DNA of 64,000 bases, from NCBI GenBank assembly GCA_031835245.1, contig JAVKOQ010000051.1, positions 5,001-69,000 of the forward strand, read 5' to 3'. The notes under the pieces are model-generated. The model saw nothing but the letters and a program-made list of their open reading frames with translations, searched no databases and was not told the origin of the DNA. Origin of the DNA: Balamuthia mandrillaris (taxonomy: Eukaryota > Discosea > Longamoebia > Balamuthiidae). The position numbers and the translations under genes are program-made. Shown here piece after piece: positions 50,200 through 62,028 of this stretch (the first letter of the stretch is position 1; the number at the start of each line of letters is the position of its first letter).

Positions 50200-52154
50200 T
50201 TAGGAAGAGAAAGCATCCCGGTAAGGACAAGAAGATAGCATGTGGATCTGAAGCTCTTCGTAGTTTGCGGCAGGAGCATCACATAATGAACAAAAAAGCA
50301 AGTCCTCCGTTGTCGTTGAAGTTGTTGACGCGGAAGAGGTAGAAGTTGAGGAAGATGAGGAAGAATTAGAAGAAGAGCTTTGTTGAGCGTCTGTTAAGAG
50401 ACCAACCAAATCGACGTTTTGTACAGTAGAGGCTGGACATGTTGTTAACATATGAACCTGTTTTGAAAGCATTTTTTTACAAAAGGAGAAGAGATGGTCA
50501 ATAAATAGTTGACAAAACAATGAAAGGAGAAAAAGGGAATGGAACCTGAAGTTCTTCATAATTTGCACATGGAAGTTGACAAAGAGGACAAATACTGGCA
50601 TCCGCACGCTCTGATGGCATTTCAGGAGGAAGAGAAGCAAGACGTTCCTCCTCCCGTTCCCTTTCGCTGTCTGTGTTGACAACAGAGTTGTAATGGTTTC
50701 CTCTATGATAGCTGATACGTATGGGTTTGGCGTTGCGACTGTACAATCCTTGAAATATATTCAAAGGTTCTATTGTTTTAGCCAACGAAACACTAATTAG
50801 AAGGAAAGACCCAAAAACAAAACAGAAGTGAAAACGAGCTACCTGTTCCGTGCCGTTGTGAGAAGACTTGGATGGGGCGAGCAAACATCTCTGACATGCA
50901 CTGTATTTCCAAGTTGTTTCCAAAGACACCCGCTCTGCGCTTCCGTCGTATATAGTCGTTAAAGTCTTCTGTCACAAATTGCGAGAAATGATCTCTATCT
51001 CTTTCCTAGAAGAGTTTTGGTTATCACTGACGAGAAGGAAGAAAGAAGAGAGAAGGGAGAAAACAAAAGCATAAATAGAAGGTTGAAAAATCTCAGACCA
51101 TGTAATCCATGCACATCTGTCGAAGCTCGTTGTGTTGCTGAGTGCTACCATAGACTTGATCCGCCACAGCGCTAAATAGACAATTGCCATCTCCTGGAAT
51201 GTCTTTGATCATATAGCCAGCCGCTGCCATCTGCTCCCTAAACTCTCTTTCCTCCCTGTCTTGCCGTGCAAACTCCTCTTGAGAGACCATCAGTGCCGCT
51301 TCCATTTGTACATCCTCTTCTGGTGCTCCAGCCAAAAGAGTGTCGACAGCTTGATTGCCTCTATCCCGCTGAGCCTCTCTGGCAAGAGCGTCCACAAAGC
51401 TCTGGTCATTCCAGTTGTTGTCCTGTGGTATCTTTTCATGAAAAGGAGAGGAAAGGATACATAAAAGGAAAAGAGAGTACAGTGTGAGAGAGAGAGAGAG
51501 GGAGAAGAGTAAGAAGGGAAAAGCTGCAAAGCACAGGAGCAGAAGTGAAGAGAAAGATGGAAGAGCACGTACCTGTCCTCCTTGATAACCAGAGCGCTGC
51601 ATGTGCCGCCACATGGAATAGCGCCGTTCGAATGCTCGTCTCGCTCCCTCATCCATGGCGCCCCCATCCCGCCGCTGCAGAAAAGTAGGGGGCGGTTTGA
51701 TCTTATCCGTAGGCCAACGGTCCTTCTCATCCTTCAGCTCCAAGTAAATAAGGCTGTAGTCCTGCACTCCCGCCTCCTCCAAGCTGAGCTCCTCCTTGTC
51801 CAGCAGCACCCAACTAGTAGGTTTGACCCTCCGCTCCTCCTCCAACATCATCATCTCATCCCCCTCTTCTCTCTCTGCAGCTTGTTGAGGAGCAACACGA
51901 TCTGCATCCCCTGCTTTTCCATTCTCACTTTTGTGCTCATCTTTCGCTTTGTGGTGCTCCGCGTGGGCCGCTGGCGCTGCTACCTCTTTGAGCAGAAGCA
52001 ATCGGGTGCGCTCGGGCAGGATCAAGCGTGCACGGCAGAGCTGATGGCGGAGGGCTTTCACGCTGTAGATTGGGCAGAACTGGATCATGCATTTCTCGTA
52101 TTCCTTGTGGTTGCTCTTGCGTGGAGCCTCCACATGCAACGTCCACTGCTCCAT
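50200..52154 (-). CDS. OTUD5-like OTU cysteine protease with two C-terminal zinc fingers
   Basis: Five phase-consistent exons (52154-51573, 51422-51099, 51005-50843, 50769-50546, 50457-50200) give 516 aa. The N-terminus has a ubiquitin-like-sounding segment (VLLDKEELSLEEAGVQDYSL), then an acidic region. The OTU core is DIPGDGNCLFSAVADQVYG with the catalytic Cys and its preceding Asp, CMDYM, FVTEDFNDYIRRKR, GNNLEIQCMSEMF and ISYHRGNHYNSVV with the catalytic His. This order matches OTUD5/DUBA, a deubiquitinase. After the domain come two related Cys/His modules (CPLCQLPCANYEELQVHML and CSLCDAPAANYEELQIHML), probably ubiquitin-binding zinc fingers, separated by a poly-Ser/Thr linker. All catalytic residues are present. 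The donor after CMDYM is GTCTGA, which is weak. Confidence 0.9.
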
Positions 52155-52386
52155 CTTTGTGAGCTTTGCTGTTGTTTGCTTCTGGGTGTTGATTGCTCTC
52201 TCTTCTTCTGCTTTCTTCTCTCAACTTTATGTGAATGTTCCAAGACAGTGAGAGTGGATAGGAGATTCTTCGAATTTTCATGTCGACGTGATTAATAGAC
52301 AGCGAGCGCACGCCACTGTCGACGTAAAATAATTTTTGTAGACATCTGTAAAAGAAAATAACCACCGCGCAGCAGCAGAGGAGAAC

Positions 52387-52698
52387 ATGTCATCGTCCTG
52401 CAAGGGGATCCGAGAAGAGCTTATTGCTTGCTTGAAGATGAGCAAGTGCATGCGGGAGAACGGGAAGACGTTTCACGAGTGCCTTCAGTCCACGGATGAG
52501 GATGAAATAGGCGACTGCAAGCGAGTGCGGACCTCCTACCACATGTGCAAACACAACCAGGTTAGTCCGCTGACATGCCACAACTTCTTTCCCTGTGACT
52601 GCGGGGTTTTTTTTTTGCGTGTGAGTAACGTTCACTTCACTACTCGTTTTCTTTAGGTCAACATGAGAAAGCGGATCCGAGGGAACAATTATCACTGA
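52387..52698 (+). CDS. COA5: Pet191/COA5 cytochrome c oxidase assembly factor
   Basis: Two exons (52387-52560, 52657-52698) give 71 aa, the usual size. The sequence SSCKGIREELIACLKMSKC, the paired Cys-x9-10-Cys segments and the C-terminal MRKRIRGNNYH match Pet191/COA5. The protein works in the mitochondrial intermembrane space in complex IV assembly, and the twin cysteines form disulphides there. The second exon is only 42 nt and starts after a TTTCTTTAG acceptor. Confidence 0.95.
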
Positions 52699-53157
52699 TG
52701 CCACCGTTCTCATACACTGTATAAACTAGCTCTTCAAGCAAAAAAAAAAAAATAATAAATAATCTTCATTATCATTTTAACCCCAAAGAAAGTCCAGAAT
52801 GGCGACATTCTCCTTTTTTTTTTTTTTCAAAATCTCTCCCCTTCCCATCCTTCCCTTGGGCCAAGCACAAGGTCTCGTCGCATTTGCCCAACCTCTCTTC
52901 TTTCAAAAAAATTCCAGGAATGTGTCGACAAAAACTGGAATAATAAAAGAAGGAAAAAGGAATTTCACCTCCCAAAAGCCAAATAATAAACAGAGAGAAG
53001 AGAAAGGTGCCGGAGGCCGGTTGGACGTATCAAACCATTAACGCATCAAAAAAAAAAAAAGAAGAAGAAGAGGAACCCACCCGCCTCGCACCTTACGCAC
53101 GCACGCACGGCAAACAGCGCAAACGCACAAAAAATAATTACAAAAAAAAAAGAGAGA
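52699..53157. other. Intergenic, 459 bp
   Basis: A-rich tracts at 52740-52760, 53047-53060 and 53129-53150. The frames on both strands are low-complexity Lys/Phe. No supported gene. Confidence 0.5.
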
Positions 53158-54473
53158 ATGAATGTGTCAAAGAACAGAGGGGACGACGAGGAGATACGTG
53201 TGGACGTGGACACGGGCCCGGAGAAGAAGGAGGAGACGCAGGCCAAGGAGGCCACATACGGGCTGGCGGCCAGCCTCGTGCTGGTGAGCCTCTACGTCGG
53301 GCTTTGGACCGCCGAGGGCCTCATCATTTACAGCGCCCGTGACGTCGACTTTGACCGAGCGAGCGTCACCCTGACCGTCGAGATCTTCAAAATGGTAGTG
53401 GCATCGAGTCTCTACTTTTCGTAAGTTTCCGTTTTTCTTTTGTTTTTTTTTTTCACTGATTTGTGAAGAGATGAGATGAGATGAGATGCTTAACTTTTGC
53501 TGCTTCTTTTTTCTTTTTAACATACATAGGCATGGAGGCAGCGTGGAACAGTTCAAACAGTATTTCGGCAGGGCGTCCATTTTTGCGGTGCCGGCCCTCG
53601 TCTACACTCTCTACAACCTCGTCCGCTACTTTGCCTTGACCATCGCCGACCCTGGTAGGAAACTCCTCCTTCCTCTTTCTCTCTTTCTTTGTTTGTTTCT
53701 CATTTGCTCCACAAAGGAACGTACCGAGTGCTGATCAATGCAAGGATCGCCTTTAGCGGCCTCCTCTTCCAGATCTTCTTCCACAAGCAGCTGGGCCAAC
53801 GAAAGTGGATCGCTCTCGTGGCGCTCACTTTGGGCTGCGCCATCATGAAATGGGGGGAGCCCTTGCAGCTAGCAGCCACCCCGCTGCTGGTCATCGGCTT
53901 TCAGGCCCTGCTGGGCAGCTTGGGAGGGGTATACAATGAGGTGGCCCTGAAGAGGGACATGAAGCTGGACATCAACCTGCAGAACATGTACCTCTACATC
54001 TTTACCATCTCCCTCAACATCGCCACGATCTTTGTCAAGACTCTGTTTCGACCCGATTCAGGTATTTTTTTTATCTTTTGCTTCCGTCTTCTTTGCTTTA
54101 TGCGTGCTCCCTTCCTCGATCATTTGGCAAGAGCATTAACTCACTTTTTGCTTTCGGCGCCAAAGGCTTTTTGTTTCGTAATTGGTCGCTATCAGTGATG
54201 GGTCCGATGGTATTGTTGGGAGGCGGAGGAGGTTTCATGACGGCCTTGCTGCTGAAGCATCTGAACGTGCTCATCAAGGAGTTTGCGAATGGGGCCGAGA
54301 TGTTGCTATCCGCCCTGTTCTCCAACATTCTTTTTGACGTGCCGCTGAATGCTCAGGTATTTGCCGCCATTTTCATCGTCAGCGGCAGCGTCATCATGTA
54401 TTACTGGGAGCGCATCCAACCAAGTCTTCAAGCAAACGCTTCCTCTCCCTCCTCCTCTTCTTCCAACAAATGA
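53158..54473 (+). CDS. Nucleotide-sugar transporter (SLC35A/NST family)
   Basis: Four phase-consistent exons (53158-53420, 53530-53654, 53717-54061, 54166-54473) give 346 aa with about ten hydrophobic helices. Family signatures are VEIFKMVVASSLYFS, FAVPALVYTLYNLVRYFAL, RIAFSGLLFQIFF, LGGVYNEVALKRD, the LGGGGGFMTALLLKHLN helix and KEFANGAEMLLSALFSNILF. These proteins exchange UDP- or CMP-sugars for nucleoside monophosphates across Golgi or ER membranes and supply glycosylation. Which sugar is carried cannot be told from sequence alone. The N-terminus is acidic/charged and cytosolic, the C-terminus is a short Ser run. It suits a cell making many secreted glycoproteins, such as the G8 and M60 proteins here. 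Confidence 0.92.
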
Positions 54474-54636
54474 CCCTCTTTTTTTTTGTTTGTAAAGACA
54501 AAACTTTTAGCTCGGGTTCGACACTCATTCCTAACGATCCATTTTTTCAAGACGCAAAAAAAGTTGGACGCGCGATCGAATCCAACCAGATGAGGACATT
54601 TTTTTGGAAAAAAACAAGAAAAGAACAGAAAAGAAA

Positions 54637-55228
54637 ATGGAAGAGGAAGAGGCAATAGCTCTTGCACGACAAGCAGCCCCGTTTGTCCATCCTCAACCGC
54701 CATACCGAGGCATCCTATCTTTACTATGGACACTGCTCAAGGTCAGCAGATGTGTTCGTTTTTTTTTTTTTGCTCCATTTTAGAGCTCAATGACTGAAAA
54801 AAAAATATCGATTGGGAACAACAGACCCTCTTTGCTGCGTTCTTCTTGTTGCCGATGAGACTATTTGTGTTGTGCGTTGCGCTGGCGTCTTACTTTGTCA
54901 TAGCTGTTGTGCTGCAGGGGCTGTTACCCGCCCCCACTGCTATGCCCATGCTGCGGTGGCTTGGTCGACGCTCCCTTCGTGCTGCACTGCTCCTGCTGGG
55001 CGTTTTCAGGATCAAGACCTCTGGCCACAGAGATGTATTATGCCTTCTTCTTCTCTCAGTCCCTTCTTCCCCCCCCGGCTCAATCCTTTCTCACTTCGTT
55101 CCTCAGCCAAAGGTGAGCACGCTTGTGTCAAATCACTTATCGTATGTCGATGTGCTCGTGTACGGTGCTCTTTTCTTTCCATCCTTTGTGGCCAAGGTAT
55201 TCGTTCTTTCAAGAGAAATGGAGAGAGT

Positions 55229-55259
<31 letters not shown>

Positions 55260-56299
55260 GTGAGGGGAGCAGTTCTTTTATTCTTTCAAAAACAAAAGGG
55301 ATCAATAAGAGACATTCCAGTAATTGGCTACCTTGCCAAACACGTCTTTCAATGCGTGTTCGTGGAGAATCATCTGCGCGATCGCCCTTCCACGATCGCA
55401 ACGGATACCACCGCAACGACCTCAGCAACAAAGCATGTCAGTGGTGTTGCTGCTCGTCGTCGACATCGTCAAATTCATCCACCAGCTGAACAGAAAGACG
55501 CTCGCCCAGCGCGACAACGTAATAAGGACGAGGAAGAAGCTGCCATATCTGGCATTCAAGGCATCATTGCCAGACAAGAGCAGCAAAAAGATGGCCAGAC
55601 AGGTATTCAATCTTCCTCTCTGATATCGGTTCCATGTGTTTAATTGCTCATCCAAGGGGTACCTCCATTGTTAATATTTCCGGAGGGCACTACCACCAAC
55701 GGAAGATACCTTAGTACGTAACAATAGTGTTCTTCTATTTCGATACTCAACTGCAGCAACCTGTAGTTCATTTCCACAAAGGTGCTTTTGCTGGTGGCTA
55801 TCCAATTCAACCTGTCTTTACGAGGTTCGCCAACTTATTCCATTCTTCTTAATTCTTCATATTTCACCAACATTCAAACTGGAAAAAATATCAAAAAGGT
55901 TTCCATTTAGGCGGTGGAGTCCAACGTGGGAGAGCATTCCATTTTATTTGCATCTCTTCCAGTTGTTGACTCAATTCTACATTCCTGTTGAGGTTACCTT
56001 CTTGCCTGCTTACTATCCTTCCTTCGACGAGCTCGCTGATCCTCAGCTGTACGCAGACAACGTACAACAGGTTATCTACTTTCTCTCCTCTCTCTTCTTT
56101 CTCCTCTTGCTTATTGTCTTCCTAACAAACACAACAACCAAACAACCAAATATGTGGATAGTATATGGCAAAGAAAATGGGAGTACCGGCCACTGAACAC
56201 ACCATTCACGACAAGTTACAACACCACTCGCGCATCCTCGCAGGCATCGTATCATGGCGGCACGATCCCCTGGCTGCTGCCTCTCCCATCTGTAAATAA
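54637..56299 (+). CDS. LPCAT/LPEAT-like lysophospholipid acyltransferase (PlsC)
   Basis: Eight phase-consistent exons (54637-54741, 54825-55034, 55107-55196, 55299-55602, 55657-55713, 55767-55824, 55899-56070, 56162-56299) give 377 aa. One or two membrane helices are near residues 36-80. PlsC motifs: NHLSYVD (His-x4-Asp catalytic pair), IPVIGYLAKHVFQCVFVE, LLIFPEGTTTNGRYL and FHKGAFAGGYPIQPVF. The C-terminus has LGVPAT-like KMGVPATEHTIHD. The enzyme transfers acyl-CoA chains to lysophospholipids in the ER or Golgi. An insert of about 65 residues rich in Thr, Arg, Gln and Lys separates motif II from motif III and is unusual. Intron 3 has a GA-rich microsatellite on the sense strand, the only such purine-rich case noticed here. 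Confidence 0.92.
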
Positions 56300-56485
56300 T
56301 CGCCAACAATAAACTGAAAATATTGATAATTTCAAGATTAATTGTATAGATTGAATATATCATCAAAAATTAAAATATTTATCGATTATAGTTAGTTTCT
56401 GCTAACTATTTGTGGGTTATCAAAAAATTCGATAAATGAATGAAATAATTTGGGGACTAGAAAAGAAAGAAAGAAAGAATTGGAG

Positions 56486-57390
56486 ATGGAGATATCATTT
56501 GATGGAGGCAAAGAAGAAGAAGAGGCAGAAGAACTCTTGTTGACCTCGTTGCCAGTCGAAGTCATACTTCACGTGTTGTCTTACGTCGGAGCGGCCGATC
56601 TCTGTTCGTTCGGAGCCACCAATAACACTTTGCGTAGCGTCTCCTCGGATGAAACTCTTTGGAAAGGGCTCTTCCTACGAAACTTTTCCCTCCTCTCTTT
56701 TGCTTGTTCTTCTTCTTCTTCTTGTTTTTCTTCTTCTTCTTCTTCTTCAAAAGCAGAAATAGAAAAAGATGGCTTGCTGATGAGAGGAACCACAAATGAG
56801 GGACGATGGAAATGGAGAGATTTATTCATGCGACGCTGTCGCACGCGGAAGAACTGGAGAGAAGGAAACTGGGCGCTGAAGGCTTCTCTGTCGGTGGGCT
56901 CCCCCGTCTACGCCGTTCGCTTTGATGACCACAAAGTTGTGGCTGGCCTGCAGAACTCGGCCATCAAGGTCTTGCACAAGTACAGCGGGCAGACGTTGCT
57001 GCAGCTCGATGGACATGGCGACTGGATTGGTGCTGTACAGTATGACGACGAAAAGGCAAGTACCTCTCTTGTTCCTCTCTTCACTCTTCTCGCTTCTCTC
57101 CCTCTTTTCTGCTCCCTTCTCTCTACTTCCTCTTCTCTCTTCTCTTCTTCTTGTTCTTCTTCTTCTCTCTGATCGGACTGACATTGCCTCCTCACTCCCG
57201 AAAAAGGTGGTGTCATGTTCGGGAGACCATTCTGTGAGAGTCTGGAATTGGGATGGCAAATGTGTATATAGGACGCGCAAACACACCGGATGGGTTAAAC
57301 GTTTACAGGTTGGTGCTTGTCTCACCCACGTTACGCCGTCCTCTTCCTCTATCCATCTATCTTCTCGTTCTCTTCTCTTTCTTCTCTCTT

Positions 57391-57428
<38 letters not shown>

Positions 57429-58371
57429 TCTAATTCTCGTTCATCTTTGTCGTTACAGTACACGCAAGAACTTTTGGCAACTGGTTCTGGTGATTCTACA
57501 GTAAAGTTATGGAGGTGGTCCCCCGGTTGGAAGTACATGCCAAAAGACAGTGAAGAACATAACGAACAAGACGATACGTGCGACGATGGTGAGCTTCAAG
57601 AAAACGCTAAAGAGAGAAGCAGTTTATTGCCAACAACGAAACGCGACGAGCCATTGCCAATACCAAAGTGTGTGCGGACGTTGGCTGGTCATCAGCAAGG
57701 GATAATGGGATTGCAGTTTGATCGCAACACGCTTGTCTCTAGCTCGTTGAGAGGAAATATACGCGTCTGGGACATAGAGAGCGGCAAATGCTTACACGAG
57801 ATAAATGCTCCTTCTGAACTTCGTTGCGTTGCGTTTGATGAAAACGACATTGGTTCGTTCTCCTGTTCGCTCTTCTTTCTCTTTCGTGGTTTCTCCTTTT
57901 CTATATTCTCTTTCTCTTTGAGTAACATCTATTACATACAAAGTGGCAGGAGATCGAATAGGTCATGTGACTGTGTGGGACAGAGCAACTGGCGAGCTGA
58001 AGTGTTCGTTAGATGGTCATACAGGCTACGTCAAGTTCGTGCACATTGACGCCACCAAGATTGTAAGCGGCGGTGGTGATGGTGCCATCAAGGTATGCTT
58101 TTTTTTTTGTGCCTCCCCTGGCCCTTCTGCTAATTCTTCAACAAAAACAAAGGTGTGGGATCGGAAAGTGATACCAACAGCGTCAACAAATGATGCAGAG
58201 GGAGAATTTTCTCCCCACTATTTGTACAGTATTGCCGCTCACGAGAGAGACATCATCAACATGGACATTCACGAAGACGAAGTGTTCACCGCATCCACCG
58301 ACAGCTCCATGAAACTTTACTCCTTCCTTCACAACGAGAACTCTCCTTCATATGAGGCAATGACAACCTGA
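56486..58371 (+). CDS. F-box/WD40-repeat protein (SCF substrate receptor)
   Basis: Five phase-consistent exons (56486-57055, 57207-57308, 57459-57852, 57944-58092, 58153-58371) give 477 aa. An F-box covers about residues 20-60 (LPVEVILHVLSYVGAADLCS and LWKGLFLR), followed by a poly-Ser insert. About seven WD40 blades follow, with endings such as VRVWNW, VKLWRW, IRVWDI, VTVWDR, IKVWDR and MKLYSF. F-box/WD40 proteins bring phosphorylated substrates to SCF ubiquitin ligases. The first intron has an AAG/GCAAGT donor, a textbook GC-AG intron. Intron 2 carries a (TC)n run. A charged acidic insert lies inside the fourth blade. Confidence 0.9.
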
Positions 58372-58433
58372 AATGCATAGCAGGAGAAAGAAAGAAAGGG
58401 TAAATCTTTGTATTTCTTCTGTTTTTGCGTTCG

Positions 58434-58642
58434 TCACCAGTCAAGCGCCATGAGGCCTTGATAGACAAAAAAGATAACGGCGTTAACGGGGAAAGCTCGC
58501 AATAGCGTCACTTCCATGCCTCGTAGGAACACTCGCATGCCGCCTGCGTTGTAGCTCTCTCTCATGCAGTGCCACATGTTTCTATATTTTTGTTCAACGT
58601 CCATCTATTTTTTTTTAAAAAAACAGAGCTCAAGTCAGTCCT

Positions 58643-58686
<44 letters not shown>

Positions 58687-58894
58687 GAAGCTGGAAGTGA
58701 GAAGAGTAACAAACCTGCATCCTAGATTTGATAACGTCTTGAGGGTATGAAACTAGCCAGGCGGCCATGCCTCCTGCACCACCCGCTATGAGCTGTTTCC
58801 ATGGAGCCAGTTGATCCAACGTTCTTCCTTCTTTCAACAACATTCTGATTTAAAAAAGAAAACACGAATATGTGAGGGAACAGAAAGATTGAGA

Positions 58895-58939
<45 letters not shown>

Positions 58940-60097
58940 AGTAGAGAGTAGAGAGGAGAGAGAACCAAGAAAAATAGGAGAACAAGAGAAATACAAAAAC
59001 GAAAGTTACCTGCGTAAACCTTCATAAACTACAAAATAGATACCAAAAGAGGGAATGTCACGAGTCCAAGTGGCGCCCAGACCTCTAAACAAGCCCTTCA
59101 CTCCTTCCTTCTTAATGACTTTCTTAGCACAATCAAAGGGGCCGTTGTAAAGGCGCTCTCCCTTGCCTTTAGTTTGCAGTTGAAGACGAATCTTGATGAG
59201 TTCCACCGGAGTCAAAATTGTACCTGCTGCCAATCCCACCTACTCCAATTGTTTACAAACACTATCAGCCTCTCTCTTCTAAAGCAAACAACAAACAACA
59301 AACCGCAAAGCTAAAAGAACAGAGAAACAGGAAACAAAAAACAAAAAAAAACAAAAGAAAAGAAAAGAAAAGAAAAGAGGAAAGAAAGCCAACCATCGAT
59401 CCAGCCAAGTTGATCTTCCAAAGCGGAAGGTGGTCAAAATCTGCCTCCGTTTCTCCGTCCTCGAGGAGAATCCTTCGGCTAGCGCCATACACCCCAAAGA
59501 TAACGGCGTTGGTAAGCGAGTCACCCATAAGCGGAGAGGAAAGACCTTTGTAAAGGCCCCGCGGCCCTTCCTTTTTAACCGTCTTCGTGAAACAGTCGAA
59601 GAGGTTCTTGTAGGTTCCTCTTGGCGCCGTTTGCAACCTGACCTACAATGCATAACCACACGAATACTTTTAGCGCATAGGAGAAAGGAGAGAGCAGAGG
59701 AGAGAGGAAAAAGGGGAGAGAAAGGAGCAAGAGCAGTAAAGAGAGGAGAGAGCACCGAGAAAAGAGAGCACAGATAAACAACAACAAAAAGAAAAAGAGC
59801 CCACCTTTAACGTGTCGAAAGGGTGACCTACAAAAACGCCGGACATTCCGGCAAAGGTACCAGCAATAAAGTGCTTAAGCCCAGAGCCGGGCGCTGGATC
59901 CTCTGCTTGTACCTCGCTTCATCATATATATAGAATCAATAGATGTATAGACATAGGAGACCGATGATGCAAAGAAGAAAAACCCAGCACAAGGGAGAGG
60001 AAAGAGAAGAGAGAGAGAGAGAGAGGGAGAGAGAAGAGAGAGGGAGAGAGCAGACAGACAAGAGAGAGAGAGAGCGAAGCGAACGTACCAAAAGTCC
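58434..60097 (-). CDS. Mitochondrial carrier (SLC25 family)
   Basis: Six phase-consistent exons (60097-60087, 59916-59805, 59642-59394, 59239-59010, 58844-58715, 58604-58434) give 300 aa, the usual size. Three repeats each carry the PX(D/E)xx(K/R)x(K/R)Q signature: HPFDTLKVRLQ, TPVELIKIRLQ and YPQDVIKSRMQ. The inner-membrane substrate, possibly carnitine, ornithine or a basic amino acid by similarity to the SLC25A20/A29/A45 group, cannot be fixed here. The first exon has only 11 coding bases (Met-Asp-Phe and part of a codon). Its donor and the AAG acceptor 170 bp downstream fit the frame, but this tiny exon is the least certain part. Three introns contain GA/TC microsatellites, and the 5' region is in a 970 bp gap. 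Confidence 0.9.
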
Positions 60098-61069
60098 ATT
60101 GTTGTGGAAAAAAAAAGAAACAGATGAAAAAATAAAACAAAAAAAATACTAAAATCTAATAGCCAGTGGACGTTCGAGCGAAAAAGTCCTTCTCCAAAGT
60201 AGCGAACAGAGACAGCAAAGAAGAAGAACCAACAACAGCAACTTCGTAAAGCTCTCCTACCATGAATCTATTGTCTCAATAGAAGCTTTTTTGGCCGTCT
60301 TTTTTTCTTTGGATTGGAAAAAATTTGGTTCCTTTTTTTTTTGGATTTGCGGCTTTCTCTTTGTTGTTTGTTGTTTGGGTCTCTCGAATAGATAAAGCAA
60401 GGGATTGAAAGGAAAAATAGCAGCAGCTGCAAGCTCCGCTGCGGCTATTTTTTTTTTGGGCAGTTAACAGCAAAAATGCTTCCGGGCTGCTGCTTTCGCA
60501 CCTAAAAACTTATCCCTTTCCCTCTTTTTCGTTACTATTTTCTTCTTTTGCATTTTCATTTAGTCCAATATGAGGAGTCGCATCGTCACCCTGGGAATCG
60601 GAGGCGGGCAATGGCTGTCCAGAATTCACGTTCTCCTCCGCCATTATGGCGTCCGGTATCGTTTCGCAAGGGGGTGCGCCTTTTACCGGAAAACAAAATA
60701 GTTCAGGCATCGTACAGAAAAGCTGCAGCGGTTCTGAACGAGGGAATGCACGTGCGCTGACGTGGAGAAACGCGCGCGATTGGCTCATTTCAAAAAGCGA
60801 AACATTTCCATGTTTTTTCGAGCAACAACGTCGAAAAAGCGAAAAATGAGCCCTTTCCCTCTCCCAACCTATACAGTAGTTTTCTTGGCAGTTGCCAGAA
60901 GAATCAGAAGAGAAAAAAAAAAACAAAAACAAAAAAAAAACCAAGAGTTACCGCCCAAACTCTAAGATAAAAAAGCGAAACGAAAGAAAACTATAACAGT
61001 TTGAAAAAACAAAACAAAACAAACAAACGAGCTGCGTCAACACTTGCGCGTTCCCTTTCAACCTCGAGC
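60098..61069. other. Intergenic, about 970 bp
   Basis: Lies between divergent genes. It contains a CRE-like CTGACGTGG near 60758 and a minus-strand frame (60710 to 60510) for a 66-residue acidic peptide starting MPELFCFPVKG. Plus-strand frames overlap the same DNA. None has a domain, so I list no gene, but a short first exon cannot be excluded. Confidence 0.45.
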
Positions 61070-61889
61070 ATGCCTCGCCTTCGTTACTCCTCCTCTGCCA
61101 CGCTCTGCCTTCTCCTGCTTTCCCTTTGTTGTGTCGCTCTAGCGGCAAACCGCATCGCCGTCCTCCACGACAACAACGATGAGTTGGAGGCAGAGGTGGT
61201 GGGGGCACCGCGCCTCAACTTTCATGGCAATTGGTGCGGCCCCCAACACGGTGGCTTTCAGGACTGCTGCGATGGCAAGCCCTGCCCTAGCTGCGTGCCC
61301 CCTCGGGTGGGCCAGCTGGACTATCACCTCTCTCCCAATTGCACCAAGGAGTGTTTGCACCAAGGAGTGTCCGCCGGTGGATGAGGTGGATGAGGCCTGC
61401 GTTTTCCACGACACTTGCACGTTCGTGGCAGGGGAGGCGTGCGGCCTCTTGCGGCCGGCGGAGAGTTGCTATTGCAACTGCGTGTTGGCAGAGATAGCCT
61501 GTAGCTCGGAGGTGAGCGGCGCGGGACCCATCTGCTGGTACTTTCGGGACGTGGCCTCCTGTTGGTTTTGTAATGAGAGCGCCACAGGAGCTGATAGCAA
61601 GAGGAAGGAGTGCGATGCGTGGGGAGGAGACGAGGACTTGCCTTTGAAGAGCTTTTGCCAGAATGCAGACGCCGCGGTGAAGACGTTGATGACCAAAGGA
61701 GAGATGGCTTGGCAAAACACTTCTTGTTGGGCGAACAGCACGACGAGCTACAACAACAACAACAACGTTAACAATGTGTTTCAGATGAGAGGAAGGATGG
61801 GAAGAGGAGACTTACGGATAGCGCAGCCGATGCTACGAACGCCGTCGAGGGTGAAGGGTGTTCTTCACAATAACAAAGTGGAATGGTGA
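61070..61889 (+). pseudogene. Secreted phospholipase A2-like gene, frame broken by a 16-bp tandem duplication
   Basis: The frame opens at Met 61070 with a signal peptide (LCLLLLSLCCVALA) and a calcium-loop-like Gly-Asn-Trp-Cys-Gly-Pro-x2-Gly-Gly motif. It then runs into a stop at 61382-61384. A second frame continues to 61889 and contains the active-site His-Asp in a Cys-x2-His-Asp-x-Cys context (near 61400), many Cys and a poly-Asn stretch. The frames meet where a 16-bp sequence starting TTGCACCAAGG is present twice in a row at 61340-61371. An extra 16 bp shifts the frame. The family hydrolyses the sn-2 ester of phospholipids with Ca2+ and is secreted. Either the allele is disrupted or the duplication is an assembly artefact. 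No other exon boundary explains it. Cys spacing looks more divergent than in animal enzymes, so the subfamily is uncertain. Confidence 0.75.
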
Positions 61890-62028
61890 TGACCTTGTTT
61901 GTGGATAAAGAGCGGGCAGTATAGTACTGCCTGCTATAAATCTGTATATTGTTTAAACTGAAAACACTAAAACCAGAAAGAGAGAGAAGAGACTATAAGA
62001 CGAAAAGTGAGTGAAAGAAATAAGTTAT

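Noticed and set aside
51440..51470. GTATCCTTTCC on the minus strand, like a U12 donor
   Set aside because: It lies in the middle of the OTU intron whose GTACGT donor and CACAG acceptor already restore the frame.
60510..60944. 144-residue minus-strand frame
   Set aside because: Starts in a poly-Phe/Leu run from homopolymers; only a short acidic part looks protein-like and nothing confirms it.
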